Shown: positions 40,063 through 50,185 of the stretch, one piece after another
Layout: each line of letters opens with the position of its first letter
Position numbering within the stretch: the stretch's first letter is position 1
NCBI GenBank assembly: GCA_016713135.1
Contig: JADJPR010000016.1
Location: 124,001-188,000, forward strand
From: Rhodanobacteraceae bacterium
GTDB lineage: Bacteria; Pseudomonadota; Gammaproteobacteria; Xanthomonadales; SZUA-5
Length of the DNA: 64,000 nt
Direction: 5' to 3'
The notes under the pieces: generated by a model
The model's database searches: none
What the model was told of the DNA's origin: nothing
What the model saw: only the letters and a program-made list of their open reading frames with translations
Translations under genes and position numbers: made by a program

Positions 40063-41265
40063 TTATCCGGCGCAACGCACTTCCACGCGCCGATTGAGCG
40101 AGCGGCCGATCTCGTCGTCATTGGGGGCGGCAGGGCGCGATTCGCCCGCGCCGGTGGCCCGCAGGCGGGCGGCGGGCAGGCCGCGAAGTACCAGCGCGTC
40201 GACCACCGCCTGGGCCCGGCGTTGCGACAGTTGCTGGTTGTAGCTCGCCTCGCCTTCGCTGGAGGTGTGACCTTCGATGTCGATGTCCATTCGGCGGTCG
40301 CGCAGACCATCGAACAAAGCGGCCAGCACGGGCTCCGAGTCGGCGCGAATGGTGGCCGAGTCGAAGTCGAAGCGGATGCCGTGAATCACCGACCCGCAAC
40401 CCAGCGTCGCTCCTTCGGGCGCGTTGCAGGCCTTGCCGACCGTTGCAACGCTGCCGGCATCGAAAAGGTAGAACGGTGCGCCGTTCGTCGATCGCATGAG
40501 CTGCAGGCGCCCATCGTCGTCCAACGATGCCACGAAGGCGCTCGGCACCCCGGTGCGCACGGCCTTGCCGGTGGCGTGCAGCAGCCGCCCCTCCACCGTT
40601 CCCTGCAGCCGCCCTTCGCCGTTGTCGTAGCAGCCGCTGACCACGGGGCCCTGCTGCTGCAGTTGCAAGGCCACGCCGCGCCCCTTCCAGGCGCCGCCAA
40701 AGCCGGTGTCCAGCGGCGTCGCGTCCTGGCGGCCGGTACCGACGATCTCGCTGAAGCTCAGGGTTACCGGCACCGGCGGCTGCGGCACATCGAGCCCACC
40801 CGTCAGTTCCAGCCGAACCCAGCGCACCGGGTCACGATTCAGCACCGTCAGCAAGGTCTGCTGGCCAGCCTTCGCATGCGCCGCCAGCGTGGCCGTAGCC
40901 AGTTGCACGAAGCCGTCGTGCGACGAGCGGGCAGACCCCCAGACCGAAACCTCGCGCACGAAAGTCTGTTGTGGGCTGGGTGTCTCCAGCACGTCGGGCA
41001 CCGCGAACTGCTCGAATACGGTGGCCGCTGGCAAGGCATAGACCAGGGCGATGCGGGTCGAGGCTGGCACCGGCCGCGTAAGCGCGAAGCCGGCGTTCGA
41101 ACCGTCGATCGCGCGGATCGCCTGTTCGGTCGTCACGCGCGCAGCGGCATCACCCTCCACGCGTAACGGAACCGCGCCGTGGGCAAAGCTCAAGAGATCG
41201 GGCGACTGGGCCTGCACAGGGCCAATCGCCAGCAGGGCCACGGTCCAACACCATCGCTTGTACAT
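40063..41265 (-). CDS. OmpA-domain outer-membrane-associated protein
   Basis: 400 residues from ATG 41265. A signal peptide (RWCWTVALLAIGPVQAQ) precedes an N-terminal domain of unknown type (to about 270) with beta-rich segments and a FGGAWKGRGVALQLQQQG stretch. The C-terminal OmpA/MotB peptidoglycan-binding domain begins IRFDFDSATIRADSEPVL and has IEGHTSSEGEASYNQQLSQR and the NRRVEV end. It would link the envelope to the cell wall. Genes on either side do not suggest a specific job. It converges with the glutaredoxin gene over a 210 bp spacer that shows nothing recognisable. Confidence 0.85.
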   Translation of the reverse strand: MYKRWCWTVALLAIGPVQAQSPDLLSFAHGAVPLRVEGDAAARVTTEQAIRAIDGSNAGFALTRPVPASTRIALVYALPAATVFEQFAVPDVLETPSPQQTFVREVSVWGSARSSHDGFVQLATATLAAHAKAGQQTLLTVLNRDPVRWVRLELTGGLDVPQPPVPVTLSFSEIVGTGRQDATPLDTGFGGAWKGRGVALQLQQQGPVVSGCYDNGEGRLQGTVEGRLLHATGKAVRTGVPSAFVASLDDDGRLQLMRSTNGAPFYLFDAGSVATVGKACNAPEGATLGCGSVIHGIRFDFDSATIRADSEPVLAALFDGLRDRRMDIDIEGHTSSEGEASYNQQLSQRRAQAVVDALVLRGLPAARLRATGAGESRPAAPNDDEIGRSLNRRVEVRCAG

Positions 41266-41374
41266 TCCGCATCCTCGCTTGACTGGCGCCGCAGGTCGCC
41301 GTCGGGCCGGCGTAGGCGCACCGAGTATCGCAGCCCTCGCGCCGGGGCACGCGGCCTCACCCACGTGCCCCGTC

Positions 41375-42025
41375 TCACAGCAAGCGCTGGGTGATCGCCT
41401 TCAGCACTGCATGCGTGCGGTCACGACAGTCGAGCTTGACCAGGATGTCGCTGATGTAGTTCTTCACGGTGCCCTCGGAGAGGTGCAGGGTGCGCCCGAT
41501 TTCCTTGTTCGAATAGCCGCCGGCGACCAGCCGCAGGATGCTGGTCTCGCGCTCGGTCAGGTGCAGCTTCGGGCCGATGTGCGGCTCCGCGCGGCGCAGC
41601 GCGCGCACGGGCCCGAGACTGACCGGTTGCAGCAGGGTGTCGCCACCAGCGACGCGATGGATCGCCTCGGACAGGTCTTCCGGCGAGGCGTCCTTGAGCA
41701 GGAAGCCCTGCGCTCCGGCATCCACCGCGGCGAGCATCAGTTCGCTGTCGTCGAAGGTGGTCAGCAGGATCACCGGGGTCGCATCGCCCGCCTCGCGCAA
41801 CCGGCCGATCAGCTCGATGCCGCCGACGCCCGGCATACGGATGTCGCTGACGATCACATCGACCGGGCGCTGCGCCAGCGCGTCGATGAGCTGCGCGCCA
41901 TCGCCGGCTTCCAGCGCCACCTCGATGCCGGCGTATCCGTGCAGCAGCGCGGACAAGCCCTTCAGGACCAGCGCCTGGTCGTCCACCAGCGCGATGCGGA
42001 TGGCGCGAGTGGCGGACTCAGCCAT
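41375..42025 (-). CDS. NarL/LuxR-type response regulator
   Basis: 216 residues. The receiver domain has DD at 15-16, phospho-acceptor Asp 61 (VIVSDIRMPG) and Lys 111 (FLLKDAS). The C-terminal LuxR-type helix-turn-helix includes LTERETSILRLVAGGYSNKE and LSEGTVKNYISDILVKL. The start overlaps the end of the kinase gene by eight bases, so the pair is translationally coupled. Target genes are unknown; the OmpA-domain gene is next on the same strand. Confidence 0.93.
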   Translation of the reverse strand: MAESATRAIRIALVDDQALVLKGLSALLHGYAGIEVALEAGDGAQLIDALAQRPVDVIVSDIRMPGVGGIELIGRLREAGDATPVILLTTFDDSELMLAAVDAGAQGFLLKDASPEDLSEAIHRVAGGDTLLQPVSLGPVRALRRAEPHIGPKLHLTERETSILRLVAGGYSNKEIGRTLHLSEGTVKNYISDILVKLDCRDRTHAVLKAITQRLL

Positions 42026-43166
42026 GCGCGGGCAACACCGCAGTCAGGTCGGCGCCGCCGTTCGCGCGCGGCTTGAGGTCGAGCAGGCCGCCCACCGCGG
42101 CCAGGCGTTCGCGCATGCCGGTCAGGCCATTGCCGAAGCGCGACGCGCGCAGCGGCGCGCCATCATTGCCGATGCGCAGCTCCAGGCGGTCGGCATGCCG
42201 GTGCAGGCCCACGTCGATGGTGCTCGGGCGCCCATGGCGCAGCGCGTTGGTGATCCCTTCCTGGGCACAGCGCAGCAGGATCTCGGCGCGGTCGACGTCC
42301 TCGACGCGCAAGGCGGGATCCAGGTCCAGGCGGAAGCGCGTGCCCGGGATCTGCTGCGCCAGGGTGGCGATCGCCGCCGGCAAATCGATTCCGTCGTGCT
42401 TGCGCAGCTCGCTGACCACCGCGCGGATGTCCTGCAGCAATTCGTCGACCAGGGTCGCCGCCACCCGCACTTCCTCGCGCGCCGCGAGTGCCGGGTCGCG
42501 CTCGAGCAGGCGCAGATTGAGCTTGAGCGCGGTGAGCTTGTGCCCGGCCACATCGTGCAGCTCGCGCGACAGCCGCAGGCGCTCGCCGCTGCGCGCACTG
42601 TCCTCCAGCAGGCGTTGGGTGGCGAGCAGTTCCGCGTGTGTATGCGCCAGCTGCTGGCGCGCCGACTCGGCACTGGTGGCGTAGTGCACGGTCAGCGCGG
42701 CAAACGTCTGGAAACCGATCATCGGCAGCAAGGCCAGCAACGCGCTGCTGAGGGAAATGCCCAACAGCCAGATCGCCAGCATCAGTCCATTGATCGCCGC
42801 CATGATCGCCAGCGCCTGCCACCGGGGCCACATCGCCACGACTTGCGCCGCAACGATGATCAGCAGGATGCCGGGGCCGCCGTTGCGCAAGCACCAGGTG
42901 GCCACGAGCACCGCGGCCGCCTGGGACAGCGCCAGCGCGCGCTCGGCGCCGCGGCCGGTCAGGCGATTGCCGGCAAGGTAGCCCGCCAGCACGAAAAGCA
43001 GCGCCAGCAGTCCTCCCCATTGCAGGGCATCCCCGGTAGCCAACCTGGACCAGCGCAGGGACTGCACGGACACCGCCAGCCAGGTGATGTAGGCGGCCAG
43101 ATTCAGCGGCGCCAGCCAGTGCGTGTTCCACGGCGAGTCGGATACGGCGGTTGGTCGGTTCTCCAT
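42018..43166 (-). CDS. NarL-partner sensor histidine kinase (HisKA_3)
   Basis: About 382 residues from ATG 43166 (MENRPTAVSDSPW). Several membrane segments in the first 170 residues (LVATWCLRNGGPGILLIIVA and following) form the sensor. The HisKA_3 phospho-acceptor is in RLSRELHDVAGHKLTALKL, followed by an HATPase domain with CAQEGITNALRHG and GNGLTGMRERLAAVGG. No extracytoplasmic domain of note is seen, so the signal may be in the membrane, as in DesK-like kinases. The longer open frame upstream is not kinase-like and was discarded. Confidence 0.9.
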   Translation of the reverse strand: MENRPTAVSDSPWNTHWLAPLNLAAYITWLAVSVQSLRWSRLATGDALQWGGLLALLFVLAGYLAGNRLTGRGAERALALSQAAAVLVATWCLRNGGPGILLIIVAAQVVAMWPRWQALAIMAAINGLMLAIWLLGISLSSALLALLPMIGFQTFAALTVHYATSAESARQQLAHTHAELLATQRLLEDSARSGERLRLSRELHDVAGHKLTALKLNLRLLERDPALAAREEVRVAATLVDELLQDIRAVVSELRKHDGIDLPAAIATLAQQIPGTRFRLDLDPALRVEDVDRAEILLRCAQEGITNALRHGRPSTIDVGLHRHADRLELRIGNDGAPLRASRFGNGLTGMRERLAAVGGLLDLKPRANGGADLTAVLPAHG

Positions 43167-43362
43167 GAGCCCAGTGTAGCTGCGCTCGCCGAGCGAACGG
43201 ACCCAGCCGGTGCAAGTGGTGACTTTACTCACCCTGTCGCGATGACGGTCCGCATCTGCGTCCCGGCCCCGGTCCGGCCGATCCTGCATCCACGCCGATC
43301 CCGCCCGGCATTCGTCGCGCAACCCTGGCGGAGGCACCCGACCGAAACGATGGAGGTTCAAG

Positions 43363-43794
43363 ATGAACGCAATCTACCGCTCCCTGCTGCTTTGCACGCT
43401 GTCGCTGGCCGCCGGACATGCGCCGGCTGCGTCGCTGTCGGTGGAGGTGGGTACCGGCATGCGGCCCGGCGATCAACTGATGCTGGCGGTGTACGACCGC
43501 GAGGACACCTGGCTGGGCAAGTCGCTGCGCGGCGTTCGCGAACCCTTGCCGGCGGCGATCGGCCGCGGGGACTGGCATGCGGTGCGGATCGACGACCTTC
43601 CGCCCGGACGCTATGCGCTCGCCGTCTATGTGGACCGCAACGGCAACGGAAAGCTCGACCGCGGCATGTTCGGGCGTCCCACCGAACCCTATGGATTCAG
43701 CAATGGCGGCGGCACCTTCGGCCCACCGGACTTCGCGGATGCAGTGGTCGAAGTGGGCGCGGCCGGCGGCGCGATCCGCATCGAACTCAACTGA
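43363..43794 (+). CDS. Secreted DUF2141 protein
   Basis: 143 residues with a signal peptide (MNAIYRSLLLCTLSLAAG) and a small beta-sandwich of the DUF2141 type: SLSVEVGTGMRPGDQLMLAV, VRIDDLPPGRYALAVYVDRN and the GMFGRPTEPYGFSN segment typical of the family. It follows GGAGG about 10 bases upstream and sits 23 bp before a membrane-protein gene, probably co-transcribed. Function is unknown. The promoter is shared, divergently, with the histidine kinase gene. Confidence 0.85.
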   Translation: MNAIYRSLLLCTLSLAAGHAPAASLSVEVGTGMRPGDQLMLAVYDREDTWLGKSLRGVREPLPAAIGRGDWHAVRIDDLPPGRYALAVYVDRNGNGKLDRGMFGRPTEPYGFSNGGGTFGPPDFADAVVEVGAAGGAIRIELN

Positions 43795-43817
43795 CAGGCA
43801 ATCACCGGAGCACCCCC

Positions 43818-44498
43818 ATGGACGCATATCGTTTGCTGGTCATCACCCACATCGCCGCCGGCTCCGTTGCGCTGCTGACCTTCTGGACCGCGGCATTCGC
43901 GCGCAAGGGCAGCCCGGTGCACAAACGCGCCGGCAAGGGCTATCTGCTGGCGATGCTCGGCATCCTGGCGACCTCGCTGCCGATGGCCGCGGTGTTCCTC
44001 GCCCGCGGGCGCATCGGCCTGGGGGTGTTCTTCGCCTACCTGGTGGTGATCACCGGCACCAGCGTGTGGCTGTCCTGGCGCTCGATCCGGATGAAGCGCG
44101 ATGTGCGCGGCTACCACAACCGGCGCTATCGCATCGTCGGTTGGGCCAATCTGATCGCGGGGCTGGTCGTGTTCGCGATCGGGGTGGATCGCGGCAGCGC
44201 TCTGCTGAGCGGGTTCTGCTGGGTCGGCGTGTTCATCGGCATCGGCATGATCCGGCAGGCGCGCAAGCTGCCGACCGCGCCCACCTGGTGGCTGCGCGAG
44301 CACTACGGCGCGATGCTCGGCAACGGCGTCGCCACCCACGTGGCCTTCCTCGGCGTCGGCTTGGGCAGCTTCCTGTCGAGCTTCAATCTGCCGATCTTGC
44401 AGCTGCTGCCCTGGTTCGGCCCGCTGGGGGTGGCGCTGGTGGCGGGCGCGTACCTCAACCGGCGGTACGCGCCGCGCCAGGCGGCGGCGCGGACATGA
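43818..44498 (+). CDS. DUF2306-like membrane protein
   Basis: 226 residues with six or seven hydrophobic segments, starting MDAYRLLVITHIAAGSVALL. The HKRAGKGY loop after the second segment and the HNRRYRIVGWANL region recall DUF2306 proteins of unknown function. ATG 43818 follows CCGGAG. No soluble domain is present. It lies directly behind the DUF2141 gene and before a word-repeat element and glyQ. Confidence 0.75.
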   Translation: MDAYRLLVITHIAAGSVALLTFWTAAFARKGSPVHKRAGKGYLLAMLGILATSLPMAAVFLARGRIGLGVFFAYLVVITGTSVWLSWRSIRMKRDVRGYHNRRYRIVGWANLIAGLVVFAIGVDRGSALLSGFCWVGVFIGIGMIRQARKLPTAPTWWLREHYGAMLGNGVATHVAFLGVGLGSFLSSFNLPILQLLPWFGPLGVALVAGAYLNRRYAPRQAAART

Positions 44499-44501
44499 CG
44501 T

Positions 44502-44612
44502 GGAGTTGTGGGTTCTGGGTTGTGGGCGGCAAAAGCCTGCAATCTCGTACCTTGGTCGCGACCGTGCCAGCTCCTGCTGCCCACAACCCAGAACCCAGAA
44601 CCCACAACCCTC
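44502..44612. repeat. Inverted word repeat (GGGTTCTGGGTTGTGGG) upstream of glyQ
   Basis: GGTTCTGGGTTGTGGGC on the left has a perfect 17-base complement (GCCCACAACCCAGAACC) at 44579-44595, followed by further CAGAACCC/CACAACCC words, around a 52 bp core. It lies in the leader region of glyQ, between two plus-strand genes. Confidence 0.85.
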
Positions 44613-44657
44613 CTCCCGTATACTCCGCGGCCCGCTCCGCCACGCCCGGCCGCCCGC

Positions 44658-45554
<897 letters not shown>

Positions 45555-45618
45555 GCCGACGACCCTGCGCGCTGCGCCGGTGAAGGCGCCGCCACCCACG
45601 ACTCGAAGAAGCCGAATC

Positions 45619-47787
45619 ATGACCACCACCGCCGACCTGCTCGTCGAACTGCTCTGCGAAGAGCTTCCTGCCAAGGCCGTTGCCGATCTCGCCCACGGGC
45701 TGAAGAACGGTTTGTCCGAACGCCTGGCCAAGGCCGGCATCGCGCACCCGGCCGCTCGCGCGCAGGCGCTGTGGACGCCGCGCCGGATTGCCGTGCTGAT
45801 CCCGGACGTGGCGCTCGCCGCGCCGGAGCAGACCCTGGAGCGCCGCGGCCCGGCGCTGGCCGCCGGGATCGGCCCGGATGGCGCGCCGAGCAAGGCGCTG
45901 GCCGGCTTCGCCGCTTCCTGCGGCGTGACGGTGGAAGCGCTGGAGAAGCTGGAAACCGACAAGGGCAGCTGGTTCGTGCATCGCAGCACCAAGCCCGGCG
46001 CGCGCAGCGCCGAGGTGCTGCCGGCGATGGTGCAGGAAGCGATCGCGGCGCTGCCGCTGGGCAAGCCGATGCGCTGGGGCGCCAACGAGTTCGCCTTCCT
46101 GCGTCCGGTGCACGGGCTGATCGTGCTACTCGGCAGCGAGGTGCTGCCGGCCAGCATCTATGGGGTACAGAGCGGCACCACGACCCGCGGCCACCGTTTC
46201 CACGACGCGCGCGACCTCGGCATCGCGCACCCGGCCGATTACATCGCCGCGCTGGCCGCCGCGCACGTCATCGTCGACCCGCAGGCGCGCCGCGAGCGCG
46301 TGCGCGCGGAAGTTGCCGCCGCGGCGCAGCGCCAGGGTGGCATCGCGCGCCTGCCGGAAGACCTGATCGACGAGGTCAGCAATCTCACCGAATGGCCGTG
46401 CGCGATCGCCTGCTCGATCCCGGCCGAGTTCATGCGCCTGCCGGAGGCGGTGATCGTCACCACCATCGAGACCCACCAGCGCTTCTTCCCGGTGCTGGAT
46501 GCGGCGGGCAAGCTGACGCCGTATTTCGTCGGCGTGGCCAACATCGAGAGCCGCGATCCGGACGAGATCCGCAAGGGCTACGAGCGCGTGGTGCGCCCGC
46601 GCCTGTCGGATGCCGCCTTCTTCTTCGACCAGGACCTGAAGCAGCCGCTGGCCGACCTGGTCGAAGGCCTGAAGACCGTCACCTACCAGCAGAAGCTCGG
46701 CACGCTGTACGACAAGACATCGCGCGTGATCGCGCTCGCGCGCGCGGTGGCGCCGGCGGTGGGCGTGGATCCGGGCCTGGCCGAAGCCGCCGCACGGCTG
46801 TCGAAGGCCGATCTGTTGACCCGCATGGTCGGCGAGTTCCCCGAACTGCAGGGCCAGATGGGCCGCACCTACGCGCTGGCGCAGGGCCAGCCGCAGGCGG
46901 TCGCGGATGCATTGGACGAGATCTACTGGCCGCGCCAGTCGGGTGCGCCGATCGCCGCCAGTCCGCTCGGCCGCGTGCTCGCGATCGCCGAGCGCCTGGA
47001 CACCCTGGCCGGCATCTTCGCGGTGGGCCTCAAGCCCACCGGCAACAAGGACCCGTTCGCGCTGCGCCGCGCGGCGCTCGGCCTGGCGCGCACGCTGATC
47101 GAGGGCGGCATCCGCCTCGACCTGCCGCAGATCCTGGAGCAGGCGGTGCTCGGCGTGCCGGCCCAGAGCCTCAAGGACTACCTCGGCAAGATCGCCAGCG
47201 CGGTGTTCTTCGACAACGCAATGGTGGCCAAGCTGGTCGACCAACTGACCGCGCCGGCAGTCAACGAGCTCTACGAGTTCATCCTCGAACGCACGCGCGC
47301 CTGGTACACCGATGCCGGCATCACCGGCGACGTGTTCGAGGCCGTCGCCGCGCGCCGCCCGCACGATCTGGTCGACTTCGACCGGCGCCTGAAGGCGGTG
47401 CTGGCGTTCAAGCAGCTCAGCGCCTGCCAGAGCCTGGCCGCAGCGAACAAGCGCATCCGCAACATCCTGCGCAAGGCAGCCGAGGGCGGCATCGACGTCG
47501 CTTCGCTGGGCCCGGTCGAGTCCGACCGCCTGCACCACGATGCCGAGAAGGCGCTCTACGTGGCCATCGGCGACGCCGAACGCGACAGCGCGCCGCGCTT
47601 CGCCGCGGGCGAGTACATCGACGGCCTGAGCCGTCTCGCCGCGCTGCAGGGCCCGGTGGATGCCTTCTTCGAGGGCGTGATGGTGATGGCCGAGGACGAG
47701 GCCGTGCGCAACAACCGCCTCGCGCTGCTGGAACGCCTCAGCCAGCTGTTCCTGCAGACCGCGGACGTGTCGCTGCTGGCGGGGTGA
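45619..47787 (+). CDS. glyS: Glycine-tRNA ligase beta subunit
   Basis: 722 residues, starting MTTTADLLVELLCEELPAKA, normal for GlyS. It carries tRNA-binding segments such as YGVQSGTTTRGHRFHD, VANIESRDPDEIRKGYERVV and the C-terminal DALR-like anticodon region near VEGVMVMAEDE-type sequence at 47680-47705. It joins GlyQ in an alpha2-beta2 enzyme. The ATG 45619 matches family starts; ATG 45580 upstream adds 13 unconserved residues. A REP doublet follows directly after the stop. Confidence 0.96.
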   Translation: MTTTADLLVELLCEELPAKAVADLAHGLKNGLSERLAKAGIAHPAARAQALWTPRRIAVLIPDVALAAPEQTLERRGPALAAGIGPDGAPSKALAGFAASCGVTVEALEKLETDKGSWFVHRSTKPGARSAEVLPAMVQEAIAALPLGKPMRWGANEFAFLRPVHGLIVLLGSEVLPASIYGVQSGTTTRGHRFHDARDLGIAHPADYIAALAAAHVIVDPQARRERVRAEVAAAAQRQGGIARLPEDLIDEVSNLTEWPCAIACSIPAEFMRLPEAVIVTTIETHQRFFPVLDAAGKLTPYFVGVANIESRDPDEIRKGYERVVRPRLSDAAFFFDQDLKQPLADLVEGLKTVTYQQKLGTLYDKTSRVIALARAVAPAVGVDPGLAEAAARLSKADLLTRMVGEFPELQGQMGRTYALAQGQPQAVADALDEIYWPRQSGAPIAASPLGRVLAIAERLDTLAGIFAVGLKPTGNKDPFALRRAALGLARTLIEGGIRLDLPQILEQAVLGVPAQSLKDYLGKIASAVFFDNAMVAKLVDQLTAPAVNELYEFILERTRAWYTDAGITGDVFEAVAARRPHDLVDFDRRLKAVLAFKQLSACQSLAAANKRIRNILRKAAEGGIDVASLGPVESDRLHHDAEKALYVAIGDAERDSAPRFAAGEYIDGLSRLAALQGPVDAFFEGVMVMAEDEAVRNNRLALLERLSQLFLQTADVSLLAG

Positions 47788-47795
47788 GGTTGTCT

Positions 47796-47838
47796 GTGCC
47801 GAGCAAGCTCGGCACTACGTAGCGGAGCTTGCTCCGCT
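47796..47838. repeat. REP-like doublet (GTAG type) after glyS
   Basis: Two hairpins stand head to head: GTGCCGAG-CAAG-CTCGGCAC, then AGCGGAGCTTGCTCCGCT, joined by CTACGTAG. The inverted GTAG heads are the mark of the SMAG/GTAG REP family of Xanthomonadales and Pseudomonas. Such elements are mobilised by RAYT transposases; none is in view. Confidence 0.8.
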
Positions 47839-47939
47839 CCGTTCAAGCCACCTGTCAGGCCGCACGCCCCCGCGACGTATGCACGGACGCCGCGCACACC
47901 GCGCGGCATCATCCGTCCATGCCGCCGGGAGGCCCGACC

Positions 47940-49394
47940 ATGCTGCGCGCGCTTTGGATTCTCCTGTGCCTGCTGGCCCCGGCTGCGCAGGCGCAGACCT
48001 TCTACGTGGCCACCAACGGCGTCGACACGCCGGCCGGCGGCACGCTCGCGGCGCCATGGGCGACGATCACCTACGCGCTGGACCGGGTGCCGGACCAGAG
48101 CACGATCCTGGTGCGTCCCGGCACCTACAGCGGGCGCATCCGCATCCGCGGCAACTTCCCGGTGGGCGTGATGGTGCGCTCGGAACTGCCCTACCAGGCG
48201 CGCCTGCGCGCCGCAGAGGCGGTGCTGACGATCTACAACGACAGCGCCGACATCCAGGGCATCACGATCGAGGGCTTCGACATCGCGCACACGGGCGCGG
48301 GCGCCGCCGCACTGGTGATCCAGATCCAGGATGGGTTCGCCACCCAGACTTCGCGCATCACGCTGCGCGACAACATCCTGCACGACAGCTTCAACAACGA
48401 CATCCTGAAGATCAACAACGGCGCGAGTGGTATCCGCGTCGTCGGCAACCTGTTTTACAACCAGACCGGATCGGACGAGCACATCGACATCAACTCGGTG
48501 GACGATGTGATCGTCGAGGACAATGTGTTCTTCAACGACTTCGCCGCCAGCGGCCGCAGCAATGCCAACGACACCGCGAGCTACATCGTGGTCAAGGACT
48601 CCAACGGCGGAGACGACGAATACCTCGGCGCGCGCAACGTGATCATCCGGCGCAATGTCTTCCTCAACTGGCAGGGCAGCACGGGCAACGGCTTCATCCT
48701 GTTCGGCGAGGACGGCACTGCGAATTTCGAGGCTTACAACAGCCGTGCGGAGAACAACCTGCTGCTGGGCAACGCCGGCAACACCCAGCGCTCGCCGCTC
48801 GGGGTCAAGGGCAGCCGCGACATCGTGTTCCGCCACAACACCGTGGTCGGCAACCTGCCGGCGAATGCCTACGCCACCCGGATCAACCGCGAGGGCGACA
48901 ACCCGCCGATCGAGGCGGTGCGCTTTGCCCACAACGTGTTCGCCGACGGCGCCGGGTCGATGACGGATTTCTCCGACACGCTGCCGGCGGACCTGTCCAC
49001 CACGCGGCCATCGCTGCTGGTGCGCAACGCCTACTGGAACGCCGGTAACCCGCTGCCGAACGATCCCGGCGATGTGCTCAATATCGGCAACGACGCCAAC
49101 CGCATCGAGGCCGATCCGCGCCTACCCGATCCGGCAACGGTTCAGACGCCCTATTGGATCCCCGCGCAAAACCAGTTCAATGGTGGCCACGCGCGCATCC
49201 GCGAAGTTTTCGCGGCGCTGGTCGAAACCTACGCCCGACCAGTCGCCGGCAGCGCGCTGATCGACGCCGCCACACCGGGCGGCGACGTGCCCGCCGACGA
49301 CATCCTCGGCCGCCCGCGCCCCGCGAATGGCGCGGACCTCGGGTGTTACGAGGTGCAAGCGGCGGATGGCGTATTCGCCAACGGGTTCGAGTGA
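47940..49394 (+). CDS. Secreted right-handed beta-helix protein with FANGFE tail
   Basis: 484 residues from ATG 47940 with a signal peptide (MLRALWILLCLLAPAAQA). The mature part opens FYVATNGVDTPAGGTLAAPW, the start of many parallel beta-helix proteins, and contains the repeated turns DIQGITIEGF, RITLRDNIL, GIRVVGNLF and DVIVEDNVFF. It ends GVFANGFE, a C-terminal tail I associate with secreted proteins of Lysobacterales; its role is unclear and may be sorting. No catalytic residues of pectate lyases can be assigned. Probably a polysaccharide-binding or surface protein. Confidence 0.85.
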   Translation: MLRALWILLCLLAPAAQAQTFYVATNGVDTPAGGTLAAPWATITYALDRVPDQSTILVRPGTYSGRIRIRGNFPVGVMVRSELPYQARLRAAEAVLTIYNDSADIQGITIEGFDIAHTGAGAAALVIQIQDGFATQTSRITLRDNILHDSFNNDILKINNGASGIRVVGNLFYNQTGSDEHIDINSVDDVIVEDNVFFNDFAASGRSNANDTASYIVVKDSNGGDDEYLGARNVIIRRNVFLNWQGSTGNGFILFGEDGTANFEAYNSRAENNLLLGNAGNTQRSPLGVKGSRDIVFRHNTVVGNLPANAYATRINREGDNPPIEAVRFAHNVFADGAGSMTDFSDTLPADLSTTRPSLLVRNAYWNAGNPLPNDPGDVLNIGNDANRIEADPRLPDPATVQTPYWIPAQNQFNGGHARIREVFAALVETYARPVAGSALIDAATPGGDVPADDILGRPRPANGADLGCYEVQAADGVFANGFE

Positions 49395-49400
49395 AAGGAG

Positions 49401-49470
49401 CGGTGAAACGTCAAAGGTCAAACGTCAACGCGCGGCGCCACGATTGACGTTTCACGTTTGACGTTTCACC
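49401..49470. repeat. Inverted word repeat (GTGAAACGTCAA / TTGACGTTTCAC)
   Basis: CGGTGAAACGTCAAAGGTCA plus further words on the left pair with TTGACGTTTCACGTTTGACG on the right over about 27 bases, with a 15 bp loop. It lies between convergent genes (beta-helix protein and ilvN) and shares words with 1856-1924 and 50111-50185. Confidence 0.85.
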
Positions 49471-49511
49471 TGGACCCGCTTGCTGTGCGCGTCCGCGGCA
49501 GGCCTAGGCCC

Positions 49512-50054
49512 TCACGTCGCCTCGGCCCCGCGCCCGATCGCCACCACGCCAGTGCGCGCGAGTTCGACCAAACCGATCGGGATCATCATCTCGACGAAGG
49601 CGTCGATCTTGACCGGGGTGCCGGTCAGCTCGAACACGAAGCTGGCCGGCGAGATGTCGATCACGCGGGCGCGGAAGACTTCGGCCAGGCGCAACGCTTC
49701 GGCGCGCTGCTCGCCGGTCGCGGCGATCTTCACCAGCGCCATCTCGCGCTCCAGGCCGGGCTTGTCGACCGCCAGGTCGACCACCCGGTGCACCGGCACC
49801 AGGCGCCCGAGCTGCGCCTTGATCTGCTCGATCACATCCACCGTGCCGCTGGTGACGATGGTGATCCGCGAGGTGTGCTTCTGGTGGTCGGTCTCGGCCA
49901 CCGTCAGCGATTCGATGTTGTAACCGCGGCCGGAGAACAGGCTGACCACCCGCGCCAGCGCACCCACTTCATTGTCGACCGTGATCGACAGCGTGGCCTT
50001 GGCCGGACGCGGCTTGGCGTCGGAGAGGAAATAGGCGGAGGCGGGTTGGGTCAT
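49512..50054 (-). CDS. ilvN: Acetolactate synthase small (regulatory) subunit
   Basis: 180 residues. The N-terminal ACT domain includes TLSITVDNEVGALARVVSLF and SGRGYNIESLTVAETD; the C-terminal half has ALRLAEVFRARVIDISPASF. It activates IlvB and carries valine feedback control. The opening MTQPASAYFLSD and the general wording resemble alphaproteobacterial small subunits more than those of gammaproteobacteria, as far as I can recall. It is downstream of ilvB on the same strand with a 156 bp spacer that holds a hairpin and a word repeat. Confidence 0.95.
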   Translation of the reverse strand: MTQPASAYFLSDAKPRPAKATLSITVDNEVGALARVVSLFSGRGYNIESLTVAETDHQKHTSRITIVTSGTVDVIEQIKAQLGRLVPVHRVVDLAVDKPGLEREMALVKIAATGEQRAEALRLAEVFRARVIDISPASFVFELTGTPVKIDAFVEMMIPIGLVELARTGVVAIGRGAEAT

Positions 50055-50110
50055 GAGGGGCTCGGTTGGGTCCGCTGTAACGTGCTTTGAAAGTTGTGAT
50101 GTCGCGAATC

Positions 50111-50185
50111 CTGGTGAAACGTAAAAGGTAAAACGTCAACGGTGACGCGACGCTGTGATTGACGTTTCACGTTTCACGTTTGACC
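50111..50185. repeat. Inverted word repeat (GTGAAACGTAAAAGG / CACGTTTCACGTTT) between ilvB and ilvN
   Basis: CTGGTGAAACGTAAAAGGTA and following words pair with ATTGACGTTTCACGTTTCAC on the right around a 17 bp core. It lies within the ilvBN operon and directly abuts a perfect hairpin at the ilvB stop. Confidence 0.85.
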
